Of a stretch of 64,000 nucleotides of DNA, positions 9,805-17,076 are shown in pieces (the first letter of the stretch is position 1; every line of letters begins with the position of its first letter). The DNA lies in contig NZ_LT839648.1 in the NCBI RefSeq assembly GCF_900176885.1, positions 2,708,834 to 2,772,833 of the forward strand, read 5' to 3'. A program made the translations under genes and the position numbers. The notes beneath the pieces were generated by a model. It saw only the letters and a list, made by a program, of their open reading frames with translations, had not been told where the DNA came from and searched no databases. This DNA is from Oceanobacillus senegalensis. GTDB lineage: Bacteria > Bacillota > Bacilli > Bacillales > Amphibacillaceae.

Positions 9805-9894
9805 CTTATCTCCCTTTCTAATTGTTCCATGATACCTTTCATCTATTATATAGACAATACGCCTAAATATAAAGTGATTGCATTTCTAATTGAA

Positions 9895-9928
9895 AAAGAA
9901 CCTCCTAACAAGATAGTTAGGAGGTTCT
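9895..9928. terminator. Terminator of sspE
   Basis: A 9-base perfect stem (CCTCCTAAC with GTTAGGAGG) continues into AAGAA/TTCTT and is followed on the minus strand by a T-run. Confidence 0.85.
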
Positions 9929-9954
9929 TTCAAAGCAAAGTAAATATGAAATAT

Positions 9955-10323
9955 TTACTTTTTGTTAGCTTGAGATTGTTGGTTTTGTTTTCTTACTTCT
10001 TGAGCATTTGTCTCAGAAGCAAATTCAGTACCGAATTGGCCTGAACCTTTTGCTGCTTGTTGGTTCTGTTTTCTTACTTCCGCAGCGTTAGTTTCAGAAG
10101 CGAATTCAGTACCAAATTGTCCAGCACCTTGAGCAGCCTGTTGATTTTGTTGTTGCACCTTGTTAGCTTGAGATTGTTGGTTCTGTTTTCTTACTTCCTG
10201 AGCATTTGTTTCAGAAGCAAATTCAGTACCAAATTGTCCAGCACCTTGAGCAGCCTGTTGGTTTTGCTGTTTTACATGCTGAACGTTAGTACCAGAAGCT
10301 GTTTTTTTAGGATTTTTTGCCAT
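9955..10323 (-). CDS. sspE: Gamma-type small acid-soluble spore protein SspE
   Basis: A 122-residue, Gln/Asn-rich protein with three near-identical blocks, each containing QFGTEFASETNA followed by EVRKQNQQ. This is the gamma-type SASP, the amino-acid store of the spore core, cleaved by the Gpr protease at the TEFASE sites during germination. It does not coat DNA as alpha/beta SASPs do. The ATG at 10323 is preceded by GGAGGTGAT; an in-frame upstream ATG at 10416 would add 31 untypical residues and is rejected. B. subtilis SspE has two such blocks plus a partial; here there are three. Expected forespore (sigma-G) control; I could not place the promoter with confidence. Confidence 0.95.
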   Translation of the reverse strand: MAKNPKKTASGTNVQHVKQQNQQAAQGAGQFGTEFASETNAQEVRKQNQQSQANKVQQQNQQAAQGAGQFGTEFASETNAAEVRKQNQQAAKGSGQFGTEFASETNAQEVRKQNQQSQANKK

Positions 10324-10508
10324 TGATATCACCTCCGCACTAATTAATTTGTCCAGGAATAAGATTGTTATCCAATGAAAATGATTGTAAAAAAATGGAT
10401 TTTTAACCTTCCCCATCTTACAGGTTTGGTAATAAGTCCCTAGAGATAAATTGTGAAAAATACATAACTTAGTAAAGAGTCAGTATTTCTCATAATGGAG
10501 GAAAAACG

Positions 10509-10679
10509 ATGGATACACTAAGAGATTTTTCTGAGCTTTCCATGATGAGTAAAACAAAGTGGAAAGATGAGGAATTAGAATATTATCAACAATCCTTATC
10601 ACAAGTACTACCATATATAAATGCGGAGGGTTTAAGCATTTTGCATGAAATAAACGAAGAATTACACAGCAGAAATTAA
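10509..10679 (+). CDS. Small hypothetical protein (56 residues)
   Basis: ATGGATACACTAAG opens a 56-codon frame with GGAGG 7 bases upstream and a strong terminator immediately after its stop. The product is acidic and helical-looking with no membrane segment or cysteine (starts MDTLRDFSELSM, ends NEELHSRN). It lies between sspE and mutY, where B. subtilis has other small genes, but I do not recognise it. The ribosome binding site plus private terminator support a real gene; function is unknown. Confidence 0.6.
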   Translation: MDTLRDFSELSMMSKTKWKDEELEYYQQSLSQVLPYINAEGLSILHEINEELHSRN

Positions 10680-10708
10680 GAAAAGGCTCCCAACCTGGAG
10701 CCTTTTCT
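10680..10708. terminator. Bidirectional terminator after the 56-residue gene and mutY
   Basis: AAAAGGCTCC and GGAGCCTTTT form a 10-base stem with loop CAACCT, between converging genes. Confidence 0.85.
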
Positions 10709-11777
10709 ATTCTAAAAAATTTATCATTTTCTGATGGGAAACAGGAAATGGAAATTCTTCTATTTCCTCCTTGCTTACAAGTTTCAAACGTTCATCCTTC
10801 AATTCCGTAACATCTGTTTCAGCTTCAAATATATCTAAATCCCACTTCAAATGGGAAAACACATGATTTAAGCTGCCTTGCTTGTCTTTCACTCGAATAG
10901 AAATCCCGTATTCCTTCCGCATATAATCAACTACCCCATCCAAACCTACTTCCTTCATATGAATCATGGGGAACTGCCACAAGTTTGCTAAGAGACCTGA
11001 ATCCGGTCGTTTTTCAATGATATATGAACCCGCTTTATTCTTTATTTGTAATACAATATAAGGAATAACTTTTTGCTTTTTCGTTTTTTTCTTTATTGGA
11101 AGCTTCTCCTCTACTCCATCTGCAAAGGCCCTGCAATATTCTTGAACGGGGCATAGGAGACATGCCGGTGATTTAGGTGTACAAATTGTCGCACCTAAGT
11201 CCATAATAGCTTGGTTAAAGGATGACGGGTCCTTCTCTGAGATAATCTCACGAATAATAGACTCCATTTTCTTTTTCGTTTTTGCTTGAGAAATATCGTC
11301 CTCTAACTTCAATACACGAGAGAAAACTCTCATAACATTCCCGTCCACAGCTGGTTCTGGTTGGTTGTAGGCAATGGATAAAATAGCCCCTCTCGTATAG
11401 GGACCGACCCCTTTTAATTTGCCCAATTCCTCTTTAGTATCAGGAACCTTTGCATCATAAGATTCCACAACTTCTTTTACAGCCGCTTGCAAATTCCTCG
11501 CACGTGAATAATATCCTAGGCCCTCCCATACTTTTAATACTTCCTGTTCTTCTGCTTCAGCTAGGTCATAAAGAGTTGGGAATTTTTCCAAAAAACGATA
11601 AAAATATGGAATAACAGTGTCTACCTTCGTTTGCTGTAGCATGATTTCAGAAACCCATACTTTATATGGATCCTGACTTTGTCGCCAAGGCAAATCCCGT
11701 TTATTTTCATAATACCAATCGAGTAAATCATGTTGAAAATCAAAACTGTTAAAGTTTTTTAATATTTGTGTTAACAT
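10707..11777 (-). CDS. mutY: A/G-specific adenine DNA glycosylase MutY
   Basis: A 356-residue glycosylase that removes adenine mispaired with 8-oxoguanine. The N-terminal helix-hairpin-helix domain has the catalytic Glu in EIMLQQTKVD, the hairpin KGVGPYTRGA and the catalytic Asp in AVDGNVMRV. The [4Fe-4S] cluster motif CTPKSPACLLCPVQEYC is next, then a C-terminal NUDIX-like 8-oxoG recognition domain. GGAAG lies 7 bases before the ATG at 11777; the upstream in-frame ATG at 11801 lies before that site. It is B. subtilis yfhQ by position and adjoins yfhP divergently. Confidence 0.96.
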   Translation of the reverse strand: MLTQILKNFNSFDFQHDLLDWYYENKRDLPWRQSQDPYKVWVSEIMLQQTKVDTVIPYFYRFLEKFPTLYDLAEAEEQEVLKVWEGLGYYSRARNLQAAVKEVVESYDAKVPDTKEELGKLKGVGPYTRGAILSIAYNQPEPAVDGNVMRVFSRVLKLEDDISQAKTKKKMESIIREIISEKDPSSFNQAIMDLGATICTPKSPACLLCPVQEYCRAFADGVEEKLPIKKKTKKQKVIPYIVLQIKNKAGSYIIEKRPDSGLLANLWQFPMIHMKEVGLDGVVDYMRKEYGISIRVKDKQGSLNHVFSHLKWDLDIFEAETDVTELKDERLKLVSKEEIEEFPFPVSHQKMINFLE

Positions 11778-11811
11778 ACTTGCACTTCCTTTGTGGTACA
11801 ATAATAACAGA

Positions 11812-11935
11812 AGCTTAAGCTCCCTTGCAGGCTATGAGTAATAACGTCCTGTCGCAACGTTCTTAAAAAGAAGTTTCGTCGGGCCAAGGATTTAAACGTG
11901 AACTTTCCTTAATAAGAATGATCGACAGCCACAAT
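11812..11935. repeat. Imperfect-palindrome intergenic block
   Basis: The segment between mutY and yfhP holds several nested inverted repeats, e.g. AAGGA...TCCTT (about 11898-11922), TTCTTAAAAAGAA and CCTGTCG...CGTCGGG. It looks like a dispersed Bacillaceae intergenic repeat or structured RNA, but I find only this copy in the window, so the call rests on internal symmetry alone. Confidence 0.3.
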
Positions 11936-12043
11936 TTATTTAAGTTCTATGCTAAAATAAATATTTAAAATTACGTTCAAACTACATAATAGAACAATTC
12001 CACTAAATGTTCCTACTTTAAAATCCGAGGAGGACCTTAAAAT

Positions 12044-13030
12044 ATGGATACTGGAACACATATTGTAATGGGTGTTGCACTTGGAGGGTTAGCAACTATA
12101 GACCCTGTTGTGCAAAATGACCCAGCCCTTTTTCAAGCTGTATTAATTGGTACCATTGTAGGTTCTCATGCGCCAGACTTTGATACCATCTTTAAGCTAA
12201 AAAATAATGCTACCTATATACGTCACCATCGTGGCGCTTCACATTCCATTCCAGCCATCATCCTATGGGGGTTTCTTGTATCTGGAATCATTTTCATGTT
12301 TGTACCAGAAGTTAACTACCTTCATCTATGGCTTTGGACATTCTTGGCTGTCATCATCCATGTATTTGTTGATCTATTCAATGCATACGGTACTCAAGCA
12401 TTTCGCCCATTTACAAGTAGATGGATTGCCCACGGTTTCATCAATACTTTTGATCCATACATTTTTATGTTGAATGTGGGTGGAATTGGTGCATGGGTAT
12501 TGGGTGCAGACCCGAGGTATACATGGTTAGCTATCTATACTGTAATTGTTTTATATTACATCAAACGCTATATGGATAAAAGGGAAATTGTCAAAAAAAT
12601 TAAAGACTTCATTCCTGAAACCGTACAAATTGCAACCTCTCCAACTATTAAACAAAATTATTGGCGTGTTGCCATCACAACAGAGGAAATGTTTTACGTA
12701 GCTACAGTTGAAAATGGGCATATCGAGATTGTAGATGAGTTCTCTAAAGTTCCACTACCAGAATCTCCTATCATAGAAAAAGCACTGACCGACAAAAACG
12801 TTGATTCATTTCTAAACTTTTCTCCTGTTTATCGCTGGGAAATTAACGAATATGATGATTATACCGAGGTTAGGTTTATCGATTTACGATACCGTTCAAA
12901 AGAATATTACCCTTTTGTTGCTGTGGTTCAAATCGATTCAACTATGGAAATTATCAGCTCCTACACGGGTTGGATTTTCTCAGAACATAAACTACAGAAC
13001 AAATTACTTATTGAAGATAATCCGGTTTAA
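12044..13030 (+). CDS. yfhP: YfhP-type membrane-bound metal-dependent hydrolase (DUF457/LexA-binding-like family)
   Basis: A 328-residue membrane protein. The first 180 residues hold four or five hydrophobic segments and the conserved His/Asp motifs of the YdjM/YfhP family: THIVMG near the start, SHAPDFDT about residues 45-52 and HHRGASHS about 64-71. The rest is soluble. The family is annotated as inner-membrane metal-dependent hydrolases from these motifs; the substrate is unknown, and in B. subtilis YfhP has been studied as a membrane-associated regulator, so alternatives remain. GAGGAGGACC precedes the ATG. Position next to mutY is conserved. Confidence 0.87.
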   Translation: MDTGTHIVMGVALGGLATIDPVVQNDPALFQAVLIGTIVGSHAPDFDTIFKLKNNATYIRHHRGASHSIPAIILWGFLVSGIIFMFVPEVNYLHLWLWTFLAVIIHVFVDLFNAYGTQAFRPFTSRWIAHGFINTFDPYIFMLNVGGIGAWVLGADPRYTWLAIYTVIVLYYIKRYMDKREIVKKIKDFIPETVQIATSPTIKQNYWRVAITTEEMFYVATVENGHIEIVDEFSKVPLPESPIIEKALTDKNVDSFLNFSPVYRWEINEYDDYTEVRFIDLRYRSKEYYPFVAVVQIDSTMEIISSYTGWIFSEHKLQNKLLIEDNPV

Positions 13031-13050
13031 TCCATAAAGTAACCCATATG

Positions 13051-13080
13051 AAAACAGCAGGCCTTCACCTGCTGTTTTTT
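13051..13080. terminator. Bidirectional terminator yfhP/yfhH
   Basis: AAAACAGCAGG and CCTGCTGTTTTTT form an 11-base stem with a 6-base loop between converging genes. Confidence 0.85.
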
Positions 13081-13417
13081 AAGCACTTGCTACTTTTTTA
13101 CCTAATAAGGAAATTGGTAATGCTTCTTCCTTTTCATATGTTTCGCCTAATAGGTTAATACGATGACCCCAAGCAAATACACCATTCAAATAATCAATTT
13201 TAAATGTATATCCAGGCTCCATTTTTAATTCATATACCTCATCAGATAAAAAGTCATCTGGATTCATCGTATATGCCATGGCAACTTGCATTTTTCTCTC
13301 ATTAATTTGTACCTCTGATATATTTCCTAATTGCTCCGCCTTTTGAGCTTTTTCCTTCAGTGAAGCAATTTCTCTATATAATTCTTCAACCGAATAATCA
13401 CTGTATCGATAATTCAT
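13079..13417 (-). CDS. yfhH: YfhH family protein (DUF1811)
   Basis: A 112-residue protein of the DUF1811/YfhH family: an N-terminal helical hairpin (about residues 8-48, YSVEELYREIASLKEK) followed by a small beta domain (WGHRINLLGE about 88-97). No catalytic motif is known. The ATG at 13417 has GGGAG 7 bases upstream, so the in-frame ATG at 13444 is rejected. It stays beside recX/yfhP as in B. subtilis. Function unknown. Confidence 0.85.
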   Translation of the reverse strand: MNYRYSDYSVEELYREIASLKEKAQKAEQLGNISEVQINERKMQVAMAYTMNPDDFLSDEVYELKMEPGYTFKIDYLNGVFAWGHRINLLGETYEKEEALPISLLGKKVASA

Positions 13418-13610
13418 GTGTATACTCCCTCCCTCCTTTATCATTTTACATTTTATTTCTACTTTAGGACAATAGAAATGGTAGATTTATTTTAAAGTAT
13501 CTTACTATGCATGGTACTTCGCATTCTATCTATATTGCGTCCGAAACTTTTGTAAAACAGCTACTAAAAGCTCATACTAAAAACTAGAATCAAATTAGAG
13601 GAGGTAATCT

Positions 13611-14270
13611 ATGCCTACTATAGCTATTACTGGAGCTGGGAGTGGTCTTGGTGAGGCCTTGTCCTATCATTATGCGAAGAACGGATATAAAGTTTATTTG
13701 TTAGGTAGAAGTGATTCAAAATTACAATTGGTGAAAGTTAAAATTATAAAAGTAGGAGGAGATGCAGAGGTTATTCCTTGCGATGTTCGGGAACCGGCTT
13801 CTGTCAGTATTGCATTTGAGCAAATACCTCAACTAGATGTTTTCATTAATAGTGCTGGAATAGGTGTTTTTGGTCCGATTGAAGACTATCGCATCGATGA
13901 AATTGAAAATATATTAGACACGAATGTAAAAGGTAGCATCCTTACAGTTCAGTCGGCCCTTCCACTAATCAAGGAAAGCAATGGACGAATTCTTACCGTT
14001 ATTTCAACCGCAGGATTACGCGGAAAAGTGAACGAATCTATTTATGTGGCGAGTAAGTTTGCTGTACGTGGGTTTACCGAGAGTTTACAGAAGGAACTAG
14101 AGGATGCACCTGTCTCACTCACGGCTGTATACATGGGTGGCATGAATACACCATTTTGGAACAACTCTAATCATATTAAAGATCTTTCTAAACTAAAGGA
14201 ACCTAAAACTGTCGCTGAACAGATTTTTAATGAAGATGACGGTAGAGCAGAAATATACGTGGATAGATAA
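13611..14270 (+). CDS. Short-chain dehydrogenase/reductase
   Basis: A 219-residue classical SDR. The cofactor motif TGAGSGLGEA is at residues 7-16, NSAG is about residue 83-86, and the catalytic YxxxK (YVASK) is near residue 145, with the catalytic serine in VISTAG before it. It is a little shorter than most SDRs (about 245). Substrate cannot be inferred. GGAGG lies 8 bases before the ATG. It sits between yfhH and recX, a place not occupied by this gene in B. subtilis, so it may be a lineage-specific insertion. Confidence 0.88.
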   Translation: MPTIAITGAGSGLGEALSYHYAKNGYKVYLLGRSDSKLQLVKVKIIKVGGDAEVIPCDVREPASVSIAFEQIPQLDVFINSAGIGVFGPIEDYRIDEIENILDTNVKGSILTVQSALPLIKESNGRILTVISTAGLRGKVNESIYVASKFAVRGFTESLQKELEDAPVSLTAVYMGGMNTPFWNNSNHIKDLSKLKEPKTVAEQIFNEDDGRAEIYVDR

Positions 14271-14274
14271 GTAA

Positions 14275-14313
14275 TAAAAACAGCATTCCATCCATTGTTG
14301 AATGCTGTTTTTA
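14275..14313. terminator. Bidirectional terminator, SDR gene / recX
   Basis: AAAAACAGCATTC pairs with GAATGCTGTTTTT around an 11-base loop, between converging genes. Confidence 0.85.
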
Positions 14314-14314
14314 T

Positions 14315-15133
14315 CTATTCAGTTCCTTCCACAAATTCATCTAAATAACGATTAATTAATTCCATCGTAAATCCTTTACGGTAAAGCCCCTCCTTTAATT
14401 TGTTTTTCAACATATATCCTTCATGTTTCCGAGCATGCTTTCGTAATAGCTTATCCCCCTGATAAACTACGGCCTCCCACTCCATATCTTCATTTTTTTC
14501 TTCTTTCATTTCCGATAAAACGTCTGTGATTATGGCTTGATTAAACCCCTTTTGTAGTATATTAGCTTGGATCTTTTGAATTTGTTTCTGAAAGGAATCC
14601 TTATTACTCTTCTGCAATTTTTTCTCAATTAACTTCGAAATTTTTTCATATTGAACTTCATAGGGATACTCTTCCACAGCATGACTCGCAATAAGACTAG
14701 CTACACCCTTATCCATTAACTCCTTTTTAATAAGGAGGGGGCCTTTGTACGAAGTATTCATTCGAGTACGAACAAACATTTCTGCAAATAGCTTATCATC
14801 TAATAATTTTTCCTTTATTAAACGTTCGATAATGATATCAATATGATCTGGCTCAACCTCTTTTTTCACGAGGTAGTCATTCATTTCCTTTTTTGTTCGC
14901 ATTCTGTAACTTAGATAATTAATTGCCAATGAATACGACTTTTGGATTGTATCTTTTTCAATTAAAGTTTCGATTAGCGAATCATCCAGCTCAAGACCTT
15001 TTCGTAGTTGAAACTCAACCAGAATGGCTTCATCCACACTGAACCCATACACTTCTGTTTGTCCTTCACTTAAATAGATATTATAGCGATCCTTTCGTTT
15101 CTTTTGCGTGGTAATTCGGGTAATTTTCCTCAA
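14315..15133 (-). CDS. recX: Regulatory protein RecX
   Basis: A 272-residue RecX, modulator of RecA filaments in recombination and the SOS response. The body is three-helix repeats, with the diagnostic ALNYLSYRMRTKKEM-like segment about residue 90-105 (here INYLSYRMRT) and YKGPLLIKKEL further on. The TTG at 15133 gives MRKITRITTQ, which aligns with the B. subtilis start MPFITKISTQ, and GGGGAG lies 8 bases upstream; the ATG at 15157 precedes that site. It is yfhG by position. Confidence 0.94.
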   Translation of the reverse strand: MRKITRITTQKKRKDRYNIYLSEGQTEVYGFSVDEAILVEFQLRKGLELDDSLIETLIEKDTIQKSYSLAINYLSYRMRTKKEMNDYLVKKEVEPDHIDIIIERLIKEKLLDDKLFAEMFVRTRMNTSYKGPLLIKKELMDKGVASLIASHAVEEYPYEVQYEKISKLIEKKLQKSNKDSFQKQIQKIQANILQKGFNQAIITDVLSEMKEEKNEDMEWEAVVYQGDKLLRKHARKHEGYMLKNKLKEGLYRKGFTMELINRYLDEFVEGTE

Positions 15134-15340
15134 ACCGTCCACTCCCCTTTTGTTCATTTTATCATGGGATATATACTCAAGCGAAGAATGAAAATACTTA
15201 GTATAAATGTAAAAATGAACTTACAAAAATTTCAAGGAAAATTAAACAAAAAAACATTTTCATTTTTAAAAAAACATTGTAAAATGAGTGTATCAAATAA
15301 CGAAAGAAGATGAATTTGAATATAATGGTTGTGTTAAAAA

Positions 15341-15556
15341 AGATTATTACTTAGCTATGATTTTTTAACCCATGCAAGTTACAATTACGAAGTAAATAGG
15401 GAAGGCAAATGGTGCGCCACCAGTATTTACTGGTTCTAGTGGGTTCGATTCCCACCCCGAATTTTTGTTGAACTCTAAATGAAAATTCGAGGGTGGGTCA
15501 CTCACTACCGGCATGGTCTTTTTGCTGTGTTTTAGATACCCACCTGGAATGAGGAG
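15341..15556 (+). ncRNA. Structured leader with a tRNA-like module (degenerate tRNA or switch)
   Basis: Between recX and the acetyltransferase, positions 15395-15462 can be laid out as a tRNA: acceptor 5 of 7 pairs (15395-15401 with 15456-15462), D arm GGC/GCC with TGGT in its loop (15404-15418), anticodon-like arm ACCAG/CTGGT with a 6-base loop (15419-15434), a 4-base variable loop and a perfect T arm GTGGG-TTCGATT-CCCAC (15439-15455). The anticodon loop is one base short and CCA is not encoded. The T-arm 3' strand also begins a 15-pair hairpin (15451-15465 with 15482-15497, one bulge), whose 3' strand GGTGGGT can instead pair with ACCCACC (15538-15544) beside the ribosome binding site. Confidence 0.5.
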
Positions 15557-15566
15557 GGTATTTTTT

Positions 15567-16124
15567 ATGTTAAAAATTCGTGACTTACATGAAGTACCAG
15601 TATTATTTGACTTAATGATTCACCCTGAAGTGTTTCCCTATGTACGGCATAAAGCGAATACATTGGATGAATATTATTTTGTAACAAAAAAAACAATGGA
15701 AGCAGAAGATAACGCAAAGTTAATTTCACGTACCATTCTAGATGAATACCACCATCCTATTGGGACAATCAATCTATTTGATATTGAAGAAAATCATGGA
15801 TTCTTAGCAACCTGGATTGGAAAGCCTTACTTCGGCAAAGGCTATAACAAACAAGCAAAAGAGGAATTTTTCAACGAATTATTTTTTTCAAAAGGGATTG
15901 ATGGTATCTTCATGAAAGTAAGAAAAACCAATGCCCGTTCCTTAAAAGCAGCACAGAAATTACCATATGTTTCCATTGCTAATGAGTCATATATCAATGT
16001 ATATCAAAAAATTAATGCATCTGATGATATCTTTAATTTATTTGTCATTACAAAAGAACACTATACAGCGTATCAACAATTCGCCACAGTTGAAGCAGCC
16101 TCCGGCGGTGAAGAAGTTTCCTAA
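15567..16124 (+). CDS. GNAT-family N-acetyltransferase
   Basis: A 185-residue protein of the RimJ/RimL-like GNAT group. It opens MLKIRDLHEVPVL and carries the acetyl-CoA binding region around WIGKPYFGKGYNKQAKEE (about residues 87-104), followed by the typical VRKTNARSLKAAQKL strand-helix. The acceptor (ribosomal protein, small amine or antibiotic) cannot be told. GAGGAGGG sits 9 bases before the ATG at 15567; the in-frame ATG at 15513 lies inside the structured leader and is rejected. The leader may control it (see the ncRNA entry). Confidence 0.85.
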   Translation: MLKIRDLHEVPVLFDLMIHPEVFPYVRHKANTLDEYYFVTKKTMEAEDNAKLISRTILDEYHHPIGTINLFDIEENHGFLATWIGKPYFGKGYNKQAKEEFFNELFFSKGIDGIFMKVRKTNARSLKAAQKLPYVSIANESYINVYQKINASDDIFNLFVITKEHYTAYQQFATVEAASGGEEVS

Positions 16125-16259
16125 TAGGAAGTTCCTTTCGCTGAAGTTTTAAAGATTTATAAAATTGAACCAAAAATACCGACTATTTAAACTACGGAAA
16201 AATATGTATATTGCCCTCGTCCAAGGAGAAGCTAGAAAATAAAAAGCGAGGGATGCTTA

Positions 16260-16388
16260 ATGGTTAAATACAATCCACAACATCGTGATAAGGTATTAAA
16301 CAAAACACAGGAAGTACTTTATCAAAAGGAATTCAAACGTGCTAATCGAATTTATAACGAACTCTCCCAAAAAGGAAACCGAAGCTAA
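16260..16388 (+). CDS. YfhE-like small protein (42 residues)
   Basis: A 42-codon frame (MVKYNPQHRDKV...) with GCGAGGG about 7 bases upstream and a terminator overlapping its stop. The stretch TQEVLYQKEFKRANR resembles the core of the YfhE family of small Bacillus proteins, and yfhE lies close to recX in B. subtilis, which agrees with the place here. The match is from memory of the family, not from alignment. The product is basic and soluble; its role is unknown. Confidence 0.55.
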   Translation: MVKYNPQHRDKVLNKTQEVLYQKEFKRANRIYNELSQKGNRS

Positions 16389-16406
16389 CATGCTTCGGTT
16401 TTCCAC
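16375..16406 (+). terminator. Terminator after the YfhE-like gene
   Basis: AAACCGAAGC and GCTTCGGTTT form a 10-base stem around TAACAT; the stem includes the stop codon and is followed by T residues. Confidence 0.8.
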
Positions 16407-16426
16407 TTTTCTACTACTCCAATCCT

Positions 16427-16556
16427 TTATCCACAGTATTTATCCACAAAATCATCAAAATTGTTAATAATTACATTAGAGTCTGCAAATTCAGTAAAAA
16501 GATATCCACAAACAATGTTTATAAGTTACTTTTCTGTCTGTTAATTCTGTTGATAA
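16427..16556. promoter_or_regulatory. Cluster of four DnaA-box-like sites
   Basis: Two perfect DnaA boxes (TTATCCACA at 16427-16435 and 16440-16448) lie 13 bases apart on the plus strand. A one-mismatch box (ATATCCACA, 16502-16510) follows, and TTATCAACA lies on the minus strand at 16556-16548. B. subtilis has several such clusters away from oriC where DnaA binds and tempers initiation or regulates neighbours. Nothing else of an origin is present: no dnaA, no dnaN and no unwinding element. Confidence 0.6.
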
Positions 16557-16611
16557 GTGGAACAAACCGACATATTTTCCAAAAAAATACAACAACCACC
16601 TATAGTCAATT

Positions 16612-16656
16612 TATCATTCTATCTGTTATACTATATATATAACAGATAGAATGATA
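16612..16656. promoter_or_regulatory. 45-base palindromic operator over the GntR promoter
   Basis: Perfect 19-base arms (16612-16630 and 16638-16656; TATCATTCTATCTGTTATA and its complement) flank a 7-base centre. An extended -10 (TGTTATACT, 16625-16632... ending at 16632) lies inside the left arm, so a bound dimer or tetramer would block transcription. The GntR gene starts 25 bases downstream, which suggests autoregulation. Confidence 0.75.
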
Positions 16657-16680
16657 ATACCTAGGGAGGTGAAAAAATAA

Positions 16681-17076
16681 TTGTTTATACAATTAGATTT
16701 AGAATCAACAGAACCAATATACATTCAATTACAGCATCAAATCATTGAAGGAATTGCCACTAATAAACTAAAGCCAGGAGATCCCTTACCTTCTGTTCGT
16801 TCATTAGCAGCTGATATAGGAATTAATCTTCATACGGTTAATAAGGCATATAAACAATTAAAGCAAGATGGGTTTATTCTTATTCATAGACAAAAGGGAG
16901 TTGTCATCAATCCTGAAGGGGTACCGAAAGCGGATGAAGGTTATAAAAAGGAGATACAATCTAAACTAAGACCATACATTGCTAACGCTATCTGTCGGGG
17001 AATTTCAGAAAAAGAATTTGTTAAGCTTTGTAAAGATATTTATCAAGATTTTAATAAGGAAGGTGAAGCAACGTGA
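16681..17076 (+). CDS. GntR-family regulator, YtrA/YhcF type
   Basis: A 131-residue regulator with an N-terminal winged helix (about residues 12-75; LPSVRSLAADIGINLHTV is the recognition region) and a short C-terminal helical dimer part (85-130) in place of a ligand domain. This is the YtrA subfamily, whose members usually repress their own operon with a transporter or membrane protein. It starts with TTG; GGAGGTG lies 8 bases upstream. A 45-base perfect palindrome covers its promoter. The next gene overlaps its stop by four bases, so the two are co-translated. Confidence 0.88.
   Translation: MFIQLDLESTEPIYIQLQHQIIEGIATNKLKPGDPLPSVRSLAADIGINLHTVNKAYKQLKQDGFILIHRQKGVVINPEGVPKADEGYKKEIQSKLRPYIANAICRGISEKEFVKLCKDIYQDFNKEGEAT

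Noticed and set aside
10057-10326. 89-codon plus-strand frame over sspE
   Set aside because: Antisense to the repeat-rich sspE gene; the repeats simply keep the frame open.
15482-15520. T-box-like sequence (AGGGTGG...ACC)
   Set aside because: The canonical T-box core AGGGTGGNACCGCG is interrupted by several bases and no stem I or specifier loop was found; the gene downstream is an acetyltransferase, not an aminoacyl-tRNA synthetase or amino-acid gene.
16427-16556. Chromosomal replication origin
   Set aside because: No dnaA or dnaN gene, no AT-rich unwinding repeat set and too few boxes; a non-origin DnaA cluster is more reasonable.
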